Assembly: GCA_963801985.1 (NCBI GenBank)
Contig: CAWDGV010000008.1
Span: 39,360-103,359 of the forward strand
Origin: JABDQZ01 sp963801985
GTDB taxonomy: Bacteria > Pseudomonadota > Gammaproteobacteria > Chromatiales > Chromatiaceae
Direction of reading: 5' to 3'
DNA: 64,000 bases
In this document: positions 45,867 through 55,528 of the stretch, in pieces
How positions within the stretch are numbered: the first letter of the stretch is position 1
How the letters are laid out: the number at the start of each line of letters is the position of its first letter
Translations under genes and position numbers: made by a program
Notes under the pieces: generated by a model
Databases searched by the model: none
What the model was told of the DNA's origin: nothing
Seen by the model: the letters and a program-made list of their open reading frames with translations, nothing else

Positions 45867-46505
45867 GTGTTTAATTCACATCTATCAGATGACGAACAGG
45901 CTGAAGTGCTCAAACGATGGTGGGCTGAAAATGGTAAATCCATCATTGGTGGCATTGTCCTTGGGTTAGCCCTGGTTTTTGGCTGGCGCAGCTGGGGTGA
46001 TTATCAGCAAACCCAGGCTGAAATGGCTTCTGCTGATTATGATCGCCTGCTGCTCAATCTGCAGCAAAATGACATGGCAGCGGCAACCAGGCAGGCGGAA
46101 AAAATTGCCGGTGAATATAGTGGTACAGCCTATGATTATTTTGCCGCAATGAACCTGGCCAAGACCATGGTAGAAGCAAATGATTTGGCTGGCGCAAAAC
46201 TGCAGCTGGAATTTGCCGTGGCCAATGCTGACGATGAAGGCCTGAAGCAACTGGCGCAGTCAAGACTCGCCAAAGTTTTAGTGGCAATGAATGAGAATGA
46301 AAGTGCCCGGACTTTGCTCAGTGGCAAAACGGATTCAGCTTTCGCCGGCGAGTTTGCGCATGTCGAAGGTGATATCTTAAAAGCTGCCGGAGATAAACCG
46401 GCTGCTCAGGAGGCTTACCGCAAGGCTCTGGATAATAATGCCGGTAACCGCAAATTGATTGAAATGAAACTGAATGAAGTCAAGCAGGATTCTTCGGATT
46501 CGTAA
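45867..46505 (+). CDS. yfgM: YfgM-like ancillary SecYEG translocon subunit
   Basis: A 212-residue protein with a short cytoplasmic N-terminus (DDEQAEVLKRWWAENGKS), one transmembrane helix (about 29-47) and a periplasmic TPR-like domain. YfgM works with PpiD at the Sec translocon. The start is GTG at 45867, preceded by AGAGGTAAG. It is followed by bamB after 22 nt, the normal order. Confidence 0.88.
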   Translation: MFNSHLSDDEQAEVLKRWWAENGKSIIGGIVLGLALVFGWRSWGDYQQTQAEMASADYDRLLLNLQQNDMAAATRQAEKIAGEYSGTAYDYFAAMNLAKTMVEANDLAGAKLQLEFAVANADDEGLKQLAQSRLAKVLVAMNENESARTLLSGKTDSAFAGEFAHVEGDILKAAGDKPAAQEAYRKALDNNAGNRKLIEMKLNEVKQDSSDS

Positions 46506-46527
46506 AGCAGGTTTATAGGGTAAGAAT

Positions 46528-47694
46528 GTGTTGAGGTTATTATTTGTTTCCTTTGTGAGTGCTTTGTTAGCCGGGTGTGGCTCGATGGCAGATCCGACAT
46601 CCTGGTTTGGTGATGATGTCACCCGGGTTGAACCGAATGAACTGGTCAGCTTTGAAGAGGAATTGGATGTTCAGACGTTATGGAAGCTGGATATTGGCAG
46701 TGGTATGGGTGACAAGCGGTTAAAGCTGGCTCCCCGTTTTGATAAAGGCCGGGTTTTCGTAGCGGATAGGGATGGACTGGTGCAGGCAATTGATGCCAAT
46801 ACCGGCAACAGAATCTGGTCAGTGGAAACGGATTTACCGTTATCCGGTGGCCCTGGCAGCGGTGATGAGCTGGTGGTTGTTGGTACTTCTGACGGCGAAG
46901 TCATTGCCCTGAATCAGGACAACGGTACTGAATTATGGCGGGCCAGGGTGTCCAGCGAAATCCTGTCTGTACCGGCTGCGGCTATGGGTGTGGTTGTTGT
47001 ACACACCATCGATGGCAAGTTATTTGGCCTGAATGCCACAGACGGCAAGCAGCTTTGGCTGTACAGCAGAGAGGTGCCTGTGCTGACCTTGCGTGGTTCA
47101 AGCTCTCCTGTAATCAGTGGCAACATGGTTTACACCGGTTTCGCGGGCGGCAAGCTGGTGGCGCTTGAACTGTCAACTGGAATCATGCAATGGGAAATAT
47201 CGATTACCGCACCATCAGGGCGCTCGGAACTGGAACGCATGGTCGATATTGATGGTGATCCCTTTGTTAATAATGGTGTCATTTACGTTACCACTTACCA
47301 GGGCGATGTAGCCGCGGTGGGTGAATATACCGGCACCTTGATGTGGCGACGCAAGCTTTCATCTTATAATAATGTCGTTGCTGACTGGCGCAATCTGTAT
47401 GTCAGTGATGCAACCGGCCAGGTGTGGGGAATTAATCCAGATGATGGTGCGGCTATGTGGAAACAAAGCAAGTTATTGAACCGACAACTGTCAGCACCGG
47501 CAGTCGTAGATGGTTACGTGGTTGTTGGTGATTTTGATGGTTACCTGCACTGGCTGTCTCATTCGGATGGTCGTATGGTCGCCAGAACCCGAGTGGGTGG
47601 AGAAGCCATTTCTGCTGCGCCGGTGATGCATAACGGTGTTGTCTACGTAGTTGGTGATGGTGGCGATCTTGCTGCTGTTAAACCGGTTTTGTAA
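46528..47694 (+). CDS. bamB: Outer-membrane assembly lipoprotein BamB
   Basis: A 388-residue lipoprotein: the lipobox LLAGCGS sets the lipid Cys near 17. The rest is an eight-bladed PQQ-type beta-propeller with repeats such as GNRIWSVETDLPLSGGP and GTELWRARVSSEILSVP. It joins BamA and helps insert beta-barrel proteins. It starts with GTG and lies 21 nt before der. Confidence 0.93.
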   Translation: MLRLLFVSFVSALLAGCGSMADPTSWFGDDVTRVEPNELVSFEEELDVQTLWKLDIGSGMGDKRLKLAPRFDKGRVFVADRDGLVQAIDANTGNRIWSVETDLPLSGGPGSGDELVVVGTSDGEVIALNQDNGTELWRARVSSEILSVPAAAMGVVVVHTIDGKLFGLNATDGKQLWLYSREVPVLTLRGSSSPVISGNMVYTGFAGGKLVALELSTGIMQWEISITAPSGRSELERMVDIDGDPFVNNGVIYVTTYQGDVAAVGEYTGTLMWRRKLSSYNNVVADWRNLYVSDATGQVWGINPDDGAAMWKQSKLLNRQLSAPAVVDGYVVVGDFDGYLHWLSHSDGRMVARTRVGGEAISAAPVMHNGVVYVVGDGGDLAAVKPVL

Positions 47695-47715
47695 GGCCGC
47701 TAAGAGACCGGCTGA

Positions 47716-49113
47716 ATGTTACCTGTCATCGCCCTGGTTGGGCGCCCCAATGTTGGTAAATCTACACTTTTCAATCGCCTGACCCGTAGCCGGGATGCAC
47801 TGGTCGCCGATCAGCCCGGTCTTACCCGGGATCGGCAATACGGCATTGGCAAGATGGGTTCCAGGCCCTACCTGGTGGTTGATACCGGTGGTATCAGTGG
47901 TGAGCTCGAAGGTGTTGAATCGCTGATGGTGGACCAGGTTCAAATGGCCATATCTGAAGCTGACCATATTTTGTTTCTTGTTGATGCCAGGTTTGAATGT
48001 TCTTCAGCGGATCAGGCGATTGCCAGTGAGTTACGTCGTACCGGTAAGCCCATCACGATTGTTGCCAACAAGAGCGAAAATCTCGACAAACTGGAGGCAT
48101 CCAGCGAATTTTATACGCTGGGTATGGGGGAACCGGCTGTTATTTCAGCGGCTCATGGCAGGGGCGTAAAACCCCTGGTTGAAACAGTCTTAAAACAACT
48201 TCCGCCAGAACTTGACGAGGTTACCGAAGAGGAAGACGAAAAACGTATCAAGATAGCACTGGTTGGTCGTCCGAATGTTGGCAAGTCGACCATGATTAAC
48301 CGGTTGCTGGGTGAAGAACGGGTGGTGGCCTTTGACCAGCCGGGCACCACACGTGACAGCATCGCTATTCCTTTTGAAAAAGAGGGAAAACTCTACACGC
48401 TGATTGATACGGCAGGAGTCAGGCGCAGGGCCCGCGTTGACAACATGGTAGAAAAATTCAGCGCAATTAAAACCTTGCAGGCTATTGAGGAAGCCAATGT
48501 TGTTTTGCTGGTACTGGATGCACATGCCGGTATTGGTGAGCAGGACGCGACAATTGCCGGGCATATCCTGGAGGCGGGTAGAGCACTTGTTGTTGTCATT
48601 AATAAGTGGGATGGCCTGAATCCGGATGAAAGGGAAGTTATCAAGTCAGACATGCAGAGAAAGCTGCCATTTCTGGATTTTGCAGCATGGCGTTTTGTTT
48701 CCGCTCTCCATGGTAGTGGTGTGGGTCTCCTGATGCAGAAGGTCGACCAGGCTTATCGCAATGCGATGCGTGATTTAAAGACACCTGAACTGACCCGCAT
48801 TCTTGAAGACTGTGTCAGTGAACACCAGCCTCCCCTGGTCAAGGGACGTCGTATCAAGCTGCGTTATGCACATCAGGGCGGCAAGAATCCGCCAATTATT
48901 GTTATTCATGGCAACCAGGCTGACCAGACACCGAATGCCTACAAGCGTTATTTAACCAACCGTTTCCGCAAGGTGTTTGACTTCGCCGGCACCCCGGTCC
49001 GTCTTGAATTCAGGACGGGGGAAAATCCTTTTGAAGGCCGTAAGAACAAGCTGACACCCCGCCAGGTCCGCAAGCGCCAGCGACTCAAACAACACGTCAA
49101 ACGCAGTAAATAG
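47716..49113 (+). CDS. der: Ribosome-assembly GTPase Der (EngA)
   Basis: A 465-residue protein with two tandem G domains, each with a P-loop (GRPNVGKSTLFN at about 8-19, GRPNVGKSTMIN near 185), switch and NKxD motifs (VANKSEN and VINKWDG), plus a C-terminal KH-like domain. It acts in 50S subunit maturation. It closes the rlmN-der block. Confidence 0.97.
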   Translation: MLPVIALVGRPNVGKSTLFNRLTRSRDALVADQPGLTRDRQYGIGKMGSRPYLVVDTGGISGELEGVESLMVDQVQMAISEADHILFLVDARFECSSADQAIASELRRTGKPITIVANKSENLDKLEASSEFYTLGMGEPAVISAAHGRGVKPLVETVLKQLPPELDEVTEEEDEKRIKIALVGRPNVGKSTMINRLLGEERVVAFDQPGTTRDSIAIPFEKEGKLYTLIDTAGVRRRARVDNMVEKFSAIKTLQAIEEANVVLLVLDAHAGIGEQDATIAGHILEAGRALVVVINKWDGLNPDEREVIKSDMQRKLPFLDFAAWRFVSALHGSGVGLLMQKVDQAYRNAMRDLKTPELTRILEDCVSEHQPPLVKGRRIKLRYAHQGGKNPPIIVIHGNQADQTPNAYKRYLTNRFRKVFDFAGTPVRLEFRTGENPFEGRKNKLTPRQVRKRQRLKQHVKRSK

Positions 49114-49154
49114 CAGAAGTTTTCAGCTGCGTTTTTTCTCAAAAAATCATTTAA

Positions 49155-49168
49155 TTGATATATATCAA
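49155..49168. promoter_or_regulatory. FNR-type binding site (perfect consensus)
   Basis: TTGATATATATCAA matches TTGAT-N4-ATCAA exactly. It lies about 100 bp before napF and may be the upstream member of a pair. Confidence 0.8.
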
Positions 49169-49192
49169 CTGTCTGTTGATTAATTTTCAGTT

Positions 49193-49233
49193 TTGATCTT
49201 AGTCAATTTTTTCAGTTTACCAGTCTGTAGTAT
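49193..49233 (+). promoter_or_regulatory. napF promoter with FNR-type site
   Basis: TTGATCTTAGTCAA (49193-49206) is an FNR box with one mismatch. A -10 box TAGTAT (49228-49233) follows, so the box centre would be about 40-41 bp before the start, the class II activation position. This supports anaerobic induction of nap. Confidence 0.72.
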
Positions 49234-49270
49234 CGCCAACAGATAGTTACTATAAATACACTGGATTGAC

Positions 49271-49756
49271 ATGATGCAGGCTGACCTTAGCAGACGCTCA
49301 TTCCTCCGCGGCAACATCCGTGGAGCTTTGCCTGTGTCTTTCCCGCCCTGGTCAGTTTCAGATTTTACCGATAAGTGTGAGCGTTGTGATGACTGCATCA
49401 CCGCCTGTGACGAAAAGATCTTACTTAAAGGTGATAGTGGTTTCCCGCAGATCGATTTCAACCTGGGTGAATGCACCTTTTGTCGTAATTGTGTTGATGC
49501 CTGTCAACATAATGCACTCGATCAATCCCGGGATCGAGCGTGGGCGATTAAGGCATTCATCGGTAACGACTGCCTCGCATTAAATACTGTTGTTTGTCGC
49601 AGTTGCGGTGATTCCTGTGATCAGCGTGCGATTGAATTTCGATTAAAAACCGGTGGCCGCGCGTTGCCGGTTATTTCCCATTCTTTGTGTAACGGCTGCG
49701 GTGCCTGTTTTTCCGTATGTCCAACTAAGGCTATTCAGATGAAGGAGGCTGCATGA
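49271..49756 (+). CDS. napF: NapF ferredoxin-type maturation protein
   Basis: A 161-residue cytoplasmic Fe-S protein. Cys clusters CERCDDCITACDEK, CTFCRNCVDACQHN and CNGCGACFSVCPTK form three [4Fe-4S] sites; a fourth Cys group CRSCGDSCD is shorter. NapF assists NapA maturation. It is the first gene of the operon and overlaps napD by 4 nt. Its N-terminus with SRRSFLRG is the usual one for the family. Confidence 0.92.
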   Translation: MMQADLSRRSFLRGNIRGALPVSFPPWSVSDFTDKCERCDDCITACDEKILLKGDSGFPQIDFNLGECTFCRNCVDACQHNALDQSRDRAWAIKAFIGNDCLALNTVVCRSCGDSCDQRAIEFRLKTGGRALPVISHSLCNGCGACFSVCPTKAIQMKEAA

Positions 49757-50049
49757 GTGAATACAACATCTGTGGTGTGTTGGTAATGACCAATCCCAAC
49801 AAGGGTGAAATCGTCGAGGAGGCACTCAACAAGATTGAAGGCGTTGAAGTGCATGCCAGGGAGAATGGCGGCAAGCTTGTCGTGACAGTCGAAGGTCCAC
49901 ATGGCCGGGCCTGTGCCAACACAATATCTGATTTTTCCAATATCAGCGGTGTTGTTTCAACCTCGCTGGTTTACCACGAAATTGACTCTGATTCTGATGA
50001 GGAATCGCCAGAAGCCATCCAGTTACCCGCCCAGGAGAAAATACAATGA
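49753..50049 (+). CDS. napD: NapD chaperone for NapA
   Basis: A 98-residue cytoplasmic protein of the NapD family, with NICGVLVMTNPNKGEIVEEALNK-like folding and the loop GVEVHARENGGKLVVTVE. It binds the Tat signal of NapA to hold back export until the cofactor is in place. It overlaps both neighbours by 4 nt. Confidence 0.92.
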   Translation: MSEYNICGVLVMTNPNKGEIVEEALNKIEGVEVHARENGGKLVVTVEGPHGRACANTISDFSNISGVVSTSLVYHEIDSDSDEESPEAIQLPAQEKIQ

Positions 50050-52580
50050 AACAGACCAGACGTGACTTCATAAAAACAAATGCAATAGCTGCAACAGCTG
50101 CAGTAGCCGGTGTAACTATCCCGGGTGTCCAGGCGGTAGCCGCAACGGACAGTAACATCCGTTGGGATAAAACGGCCTGTCGTTTCTGTGGAACAGGATG
50201 TTCGGTACTGGTCGGTACCCGTGATGGTCGGGTTGTGGCTACCCAGGGTGATCCGGATGCGCCGGTTAACCGTGGTCTGAACTGTATTAAGGGTTATTTT
50301 TTGTCAAAAATCATGTATGGCAAGGACCGTCTGACACAACCGCTGTTGCGTAAGAAGGGTGGTGTCTATGACAAGGAAGGTGATTTTGAACCGGTTTCCT
50401 GGGATGAAGCCTTCGATATCATGGCGGAAAAATGGAAAGTCTCGATCAAGAAAGACATGGAAGCAAACAAGGGTAAGTCACCTGAAGAGCTGACTTCCAG
50501 TGTCGGTATGTTCGGTTCCGGTCAATGGACTGTCTGGGAAGGTTATGCTGCTTCCAAGCTGTATAAAGCCGGCTTCCGCTCGAATCATATTGACCCTAAC
50601 GCGCGTCATTGTATGGCTTCCGCCGTTGGTGCTTTCATGCGTGCTTTTGGTGCTGATGAGCCCATGGGATGTTACGACGATCTGGAACATGCAGATGCGT
50701 TTGTTTTATGGGGATCGAACATGGCAGAAATGCACCCGATCCTGTGGTCACGCCTGACTGATACCCGGTTGACCAAGCCAGGCTGTGAAGTGCATGTGCT
50801 TTCAACCTTCGAACATCGCAGTTTTGAACTGGCTGACAATGGCATGATATTTACGCCGCAGACTGACCTGGCCATTCTTAACTACATTGCCAACTACATT
50901 GTCCAGAATGATGCGGTCAACTGGGACTTTGTGAACAAGCACGTCAACTTTACCAAGACACCAACTGATATTGGTTATGGTTTGCGTCCAACCGATCCGC
51001 GTGAAATGAAGAAAACAGGAAAGGGTGGCAAGCTCTCCAAAATTGACTTTGAAGAGTATAAAAAGACGCTGGAACCTTACACGCTCGAATATACGGCTGA
51101 ATTATCAGGTGTGCCTGCAGAAAAACTTGAGCGACTTGCAAAACTTTATGCAGATCCAGACAAGAAAATCGTTTCTTACTGGACAATGGGCTTTAACCAG
51201 CACACTCGTGGTGTCTGGGTTAACGGTCTGTGCTACAACGTGCATTTGTTGACCGGTAAAATTTCAGAGCCTGGTAATGGTCCATTTTCATTGACGGGCC
51301 AGCCATCCGCCTGTGGTACAGCACGTGAAGTAGGTACATTTGCGCATCGTCTTCCTGCTGATCTGGTGGTTAAGAATAAAGGTCACCGTGATTTTTCTGA
51401 AAAAATCTGGAAACTGCCTGAAGGAACGATTCCTGGCAAGCCTGGTTATCACGCTGTCCTGCAGAGCCGCATGCTCAAAGACGGTAAACTGAATTGCTAC
51501 TGGGTACAGTGTAATAACAACATGCAGGCTGGTCCCAACATCAATGACGAGATGTATCCGGGCTGGCGCAATCCAGCAAACTTTATTGTTGTATCTGATC
51601 CCTATCCAACTGTTTCAGCAACAGCGGCTGATCTGATTCTGCCAACAGCGATGTGGGCGGAAAAAGAGGGTGCCTATGGTAACGCTGAACGTCGTACCCA
51701 GTTCTGGCGTCAGCAGGTCAAGGCTCCAGGTGAATCTCGTTCAGACCTGTGGCAGGTTGTCGAGTTCTCCAAGCGCTTCAACGTTGAAGATGTCTGGCCG
51801 GCAGAATTGATTGAGAAAATGCCTGAGGTTAAGGGCAAGACTTTGTTTGATGTACTTTATGCAAATGGCCAGGTTGATATGTATGGCAAGCAGGATGTTA
51901 CGGATGAGCGTGGCAATGTTTATGACAATGACGAGATGGAAAGCTTCGGTTTCTATTTGCAAAAAGGTCTTTACGAAGAATACCGCCGATTCGGTTTGGA
52001 AGGACCCAAGAAAGGTCATGAGCTGGGTGAGTTTGATGCCTATCACAAGGCACGCGGTCTGCGCTGGCCAGTAATTGATGGCAAAGAAACTCTGTGGCGT
52101 TATCGTGAGGGTTATGATCCTCATGTTGCCGAGGGTTCTGATATCCAGTTCTATGGCAAACCCGATGGCAAGGCCAATATCATTACCGCGCCTTATGAAC
52201 CAGCTCATGAGCCACCTGATGAGGAATACGACCTGTGGATGTCAACAGGACGTGTCCTGGAGCACTGGCATTCAGGTTCAATGACCCGTCGTGTGCCCGA
52301 ATTGTATCGTGCCGTACCTGATGCCCTGGTTTACATGCATCCGGAAGATGCCAAAGCGCGTGGCTTGAAACGTGGTATGGCCTGCAAGGTTGCCAGTCGT
52401 CGCGGTGAGATTACCGCCCGTGTGGAAACGCGTGGACGTAACAAGGTGCCTAGAGGCCTGATTTTTGTGCCATGGTTTGATGCCAGTCGCTTGGTCAACA
52501 AGCTGACTTTGGATGCAACTGATCCTTTATCCAAAGAGACAGACTTCAAGAAGAATGCAGTCAAGGTTATGAAGGCTTAA
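50046..52580 (+). CDS. napA: Periplasmic nitrate reductase catalytic subunit
   Basis: An 844-residue molybdoenzyme reducing nitrate to nitrite in the periplasm. A Tat signal starts with RRDFIKTNAIAA. The [4Fe-4S] ligands are in CRFCGTGCSVLVG and CIKGYF. The molybdenum Cys is in DPNARHCMASAV. Molybdopterin-binding motifs follow to the end. It is the core of a seven-gene operon. Confidence 0.98.
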   Translation: MKQTRRDFIKTNAIAATAAVAGVTIPGVQAVAATDSNIRWDKTACRFCGTGCSVLVGTRDGRVVATQGDPDAPVNRGLNCIKGYFLSKIMYGKDRLTQPLLRKKGGVYDKEGDFEPVSWDEAFDIMAEKWKVSIKKDMEANKGKSPEELTSSVGMFGSGQWTVWEGYAASKLYKAGFRSNHIDPNARHCMASAVGAFMRAFGADEPMGCYDDLEHADAFVLWGSNMAEMHPILWSRLTDTRLTKPGCEVHVLSTFEHRSFELADNGMIFTPQTDLAILNYIANYIVQNDAVNWDFVNKHVNFTKTPTDIGYGLRPTDPREMKKTGKGGKLSKIDFEEYKKTLEPYTLEYTAELSGVPAEKLERLAKLYADPDKKIVSYWTMGFNQHTRGVWVNGLCYNVHLLTGKISEPGNGPFSLTGQPSACGTAREVGTFAHRLPADLVVKNKGHRDFSEKIWKLPEGTIPGKPGYHAVLQSRMLKDGKLNCYWVQCNNNMQAGPNINDEMYPGWRNPANFIVVSDPYPTVSATAADLILPTAMWAEKEGAYGNAERRTQFWRQQVKAPGESRSDLWQVVEFSKRFNVEDVWPAELIEKMPEVKGKTLFDVLYANGQVDMYGKQDVTDERGNVYDNDEMESFGFYLQKGLYEEYRRFGLEGPKKGHELGEFDAYHKARGLRWPVIDGKETLWRYREGYDPHVAEGSDIQFYGKPDGKANIITAPYEPAHEPPDEEYDLWMSTGRVLEHWHSGSMTRRVPELYRAVPDALVYMHPEDAKARGLKRGMACKVASRRGEITARVETRGRNKVPRGLIFVPWFDASRLVNKLTLDATDPLSKETDFKKNAVKVMKA

Positions 52581-52591
52581 TACCCCGATAA

Positions 52592-52615
52592 CAGCAGGCC
52601 CTTTTGGGCCTGCTG
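52592..52615 (+). other. Intercistronic hairpin between napA and napG
   Basis: A perfect 10-bp stem CAGCAGGCCC / GGGCCTGCTG with loop TTTT follows the napA stop by 11 nt, but no T-run follows it. More likely an mRNA-stabilising or attenuating hairpin that sets NapA above the downstream proteins than a full terminator. Confidence 0.7.
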
Positions 52616-52640
52616 AATAGGGACTTTTATTCATTCAGTT

Positions 52641-53513
52641 ATGAAACAGTCGAGCAAAAAAGGCGTAAAAAATCCGGCCAGAAGACAATTTCTGATGGAT
52701 ACTTTACGTGCTGCAACAGGTGTGGGCCTGGTTGCGATGGCGCTGGGCGCCTACCAGAAACAGGCAGCAGCTTTGCCTGCGTATGCCATCAGGCCACCGG
52801 GTGTGAAAGATGAAAGGGATTTTCTTGGCGCTTGTATACGCTGCGGATTATGTGTGCGTGACTGTCCTTACGACACATTAAAGTTGGCTGAGCTCGGTGA
52901 AGAGGTTGCCCTGGGTACGCCATATTTCGTTGCACGTGATATTCCCTGTGAGATGTGTGACGACATACCTTGTATCAAGGCTTGTCCAACCGGTGCGCTT
53001 GATCATTCACTAACTGATATTAACGATTCGCGAATGGGTCTGGCTGTTGTTATAGACCAGGAAGAGTGTATTGCTTTCCAGGGTTTGCGTTGTGAAGTCT
53101 GTTTTAATGTATGTCCGATACGTGGCGAGGCTATCACGCTGAATTACGTACATAATGAACGTAGTAGTAAACACGCGCTGTTTATTCCCATTGTTCACTC
53201 TGATACCTGTACAGGCTGCGGAAAATGTGAACGCGCCTGTATCCTGGAAAAGGCGGCTATCAAAATATTACCTACAGCCCTGGCCAAAGGACTGCTGGGT
53301 GAACATTACCGTCTTGGCTGGGAACAAAAAGAAGCGGCAGGTGAGGCACTGGTCTCGCCGGATGTTCCGCATCAATACAACTTACCTGAAGGCATGGAAT
53401 ACGATCATGCCGGTGAGGGCTTGATTCAACAGGCAAAACCTTCTCAAGAAGAACTGGTTCCACCATTTTCTGATAACCCGCTTGATACCTTAAATCGCAA
53501 GGGGGGGCTCTGA
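52641..53513 (+). CDS. napG: NapG quinol dehydrogenase ferredoxin
   Basis: A 290-residue Tat-exported protein (ARRQFLMDTLRAA) with four [4Fe-4S] sites, including CIRCGLCVRDCPYD, CEMCDDIPCIKACPT, CEVCFNVCPIRG and CTGCGKCERACILE. With NapH it passes electrons from quinol towards NapC/NapB. It overlaps napH by 1 nt. Confidence 0.95.
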   Translation: MKQSSKKGVKNPARRQFLMDTLRAATGVGLVAMALGAYQKQAAALPAYAIRPPGVKDERDFLGACIRCGLCVRDCPYDTLKLAELGEEVALGTPYFVARDIPCEMCDDIPCIKACPTGALDHSLTDINDSRMGLAVVIDQEECIAFQGLRCEVCFNVCPIRGEAITLNYVHNERSSKHALFIPIVHSDTCTGCGKCERACILEKAAIKILPTALAKGLLGEHYRLGWEQKEAAGEALVSPDVPHQYNLPEGMEYDHAGEGLIQQAKPSQEELVPPFSDNPLDTLNRKGGL

Positions 53514-54415
53514 TGAAGAAAGGTGAGATGCCAGGCATCGAAGCGATTCGTGTCAAAGGTTTTGTTGGCGCTAACCGCTACCTGATTCTGCGACGCTTGA
53601 CCCAGTTAGCTTTGCTCGGGCTGTTCCTGGTTGGCCCATGGTTTGGTTGGTGGATTATAAAAGGCAACATGGCTTCAAGCCTGACACTGGGCGTTTTGCC
53701 ATTAACTGATCCACTGGTTGGAATGCAGGCTTTACTGGCAGGGCAATCTCTGGAGCAGGCAGCCATCATTGGTATGGCGATCATTATTGTTTTCTACCTG
53801 CTTGTTGGAGGACGCACTTATTGTTCATGGGTCTGTCCGATCAACATTATTACCGATGCTGCGGAATGGTTGCGTCGTCGCCTAAACCTGAAAGGGGGGG
53901 CGCATTTTTCCAGGACAACGCGTTACTGGTTTCTGGGGGCGATTCTGCTGCTGTCTGTTTTGACTGGCACGATTGCCTATGAACTGATTAACCCGGTTTC
54001 CATGGTGTACCGCGGACTGGTATTTGGCATGGGCCTGGCATGGGGCATTATTATCGGCGTTTTCCTGCTTGATCTGTTTGTTTCCCGTAATGCCTGGTGT
54101 GGTCACTTGTGTCCCGTTGGTGCTTTTTACAGCCTGCTTGGTATGGCATCAATATTAAGAGTGACTGCAGATAAACGCGAAGCCTGTGATGACTGTATGG
54201 ACTGCTTTGCTATATGCCCTGAATCGCAAGTCATACGTCCCGCTTTAAAAGGCGCTGAAAAAGGATTGGGGCCTGTCATTCTCTCAGGCCAATGTAATAA
54301 CTGCGGACGCTGCATTGATGTCTGCGCCAAAGATGTATTTCATTTCACCAACCGTTTTAACAATTCACTTCCGGAATCTGCTGGAATTCAACAACAAAGA
54401 GAGGTCTCGTCATGA
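53513..54415 (+). CDS. napH: NapH membrane quinol dehydrogenase component
   Basis: A 300-residue inner-membrane protein with four helices. The conserved CxxxCP motifs are YCSWVCPINI and WCGHLCPVGA, and two C-terminal [4Fe-4S] sites (CDDCMDCFAICPE, CNNCGRCIDVCAKD) follow. It pairs with NapG. It overlaps napB by 4 nt. Confidence 0.95.
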   Translation: MKKGEMPGIEAIRVKGFVGANRYLILRRLTQLALLGLFLVGPWFGWWIIKGNMASSLTLGVLPLTDPLVGMQALLAGQSLEQAAIIGMAIIIVFYLLVGGRTYCSWVCPINIITDAAEWLRRRLNLKGGAHFSRTTRYWFLGAILLLSVLTGTIAYELINPVSMVYRGLVFGMGLAWGIIIGVFLLDLFVSRNAWCGHLCPVGAFYSLLGMASILRVTADKREACDDCMDCFAICPESQVIRPALKGAEKGLGPVILSGQCNNCGRCIDVCAKDVFHFTNRFNNSLPESAGIQQQREVSS

Positions 54416-54858
54416 AAAAGCACCCTGTAACCAGAATGCTGGTATTTTTTGTCACCCTGTTGGCAGTGACAGCTGTGACTGCTGAAATTCAGTCCTTGCG
54501 AGGAGATGCTGCTGTGGAGGCCGACAGTTCAAAGCCAATGATTCAACGCTATTTCAAGGATCAACCACCGATGGACCGTGATTACCTGCAGCAGCCGCCG
54601 CTGGTTCCGCACAAAACCGATGGTTACGTCGTTAATATAAAACACAACAAATGTCTGAGTTGCCATAGCTGGAGCAACTACAAGCAACATCGAGCAACCA
54701 AAATCAGCCAGACACATTTCGAAAGCCGGGATGGTGCCGTGCTATCCAATGTTTCAGCACGTCGTTATTTCTGCCAGCAATGCCATGTTCCACAGGTAGA
54801 CGCACCACCGCTGGTTGAAAATACCTTCGAGCCTGTTGAAGTAATGAGAATGCGTTAA
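54412..54858 (+). CDS. napB: NapB di-heme cytochrome c
   Basis: A 148-residue periplasmic protein with a signal peptide (cut near TAE, about 23). Two CxxCH motifs (CLSCHSW and CQQCHVPQ) bind hemes, with axial His in VPHKTDG and QTHFES. It is the electron-transfer subunit of NapA. Confidence 0.96.
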   Translation: MKKHPVTRMLVFFVTLLAVTAVTAEIQSLRGDAAVEADSSKPMIQRYFKDQPPMDRDYLQQPPLVPHKTDGYVVNIKHNKCLSCHSWSNYKQHRATKISQTHFESRDGAVLSNVSARRYFCQQCHVPQVDAPPLVENTFEPVEVMRMR

Positions 54859-54882
54859 TAGCCCATTACCAGGAGAGTATTA

Positions 54883-55455
54883 ATGAGTAAACAAATTAAA
54901 ATTGCAGGAGCATCACTGGGTGTGCTGTTTGTCGCATTTGTTGTTGGCATCCTGTTCTGGGGTGGTTTTAACTGGGCGATGGAAGCTACCAACACCGAGG
55001 AATTCTGTATTTCCTGTCACGAGATGCGTGACAATGTTTATGCAGAATATGTGGGTACCATTCACTACAGTAACCGAACAGGTATAAGGGCAACCTGTCC
55101 GGACTGCCATGTGCCCAAGGAATGGTTGTACAAGGTCAAACGTAAAATCCAGGCTACCAATGAGCTTTACCACAAGGCATTGGGTACGATAGATACGCGT
55201 GAGAAATTTGAAGCCAAGCGACTGCAACTGGCTGAAAATGTATGGCTTGCCATGAAAGAAACTGACTCACGTGAGTGCCGTAATTGCCATGATTATGACT
55301 CTATGGACTTCATAGCACAGGGGCGCCGTGGCCAGGCAGAGCATGAGGAAGGCTTTTCCAAAGGTATGACCTGTATTGACTGTCATAAAGGTATTGCTCA
55401 CCAGCTGCCTGACATGATAACTCAAGACAGCAGTGCTGTTTTAAACGTCCATTAA
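54883..55455 (+). CDS. napC: NapC tetraheme quinol dehydrogenase
   Basis: A 190-residue NapC/NirT-type cytochrome with one N-terminal membrane anchor (about 10-30) and four CxxCH motifs (CISCHEM, CPDCHVP, CRNCHDY, CIDCHKG). It oxidises menaquinol/ubiquinol and reduces NapAB. It is the last gene of the operon. Confidence 0.96.
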   Translation: MSKQIKIAGASLGVLFVAFVVGILFWGGFNWAMEATNTEEFCISCHEMRDNVYAEYVGTIHYSNRTGIRATCPDCHVPKEWLYKVKRKIQATNELYHKALGTIDTREKFEAKRLQLAENVWLAMKETDSRECRNCHDYDSMDFIAQGRRGQAEHEEGFSKGMTCIDCHKGIAHQLPDMITQDSSAVLNVH

Positions 55456-55480
55456 GCGAAACAAAACCTCTCAGTAGAAC

Positions 55481-55515
55481 GGGGTACCCGGCTAATAGCC
55501 GGGTACCCCTTTTTT
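55481..55515 (+). terminator. Strong terminator after the nap operon
   Basis: A perfect 12-bp stem GGGGTACCCGGC / GCCGGGTACCCC with loop TAATA and six T (55510-55515). Confidence 0.92.
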
Positions 55516-55528
55516 GTTCGACAGGAAA

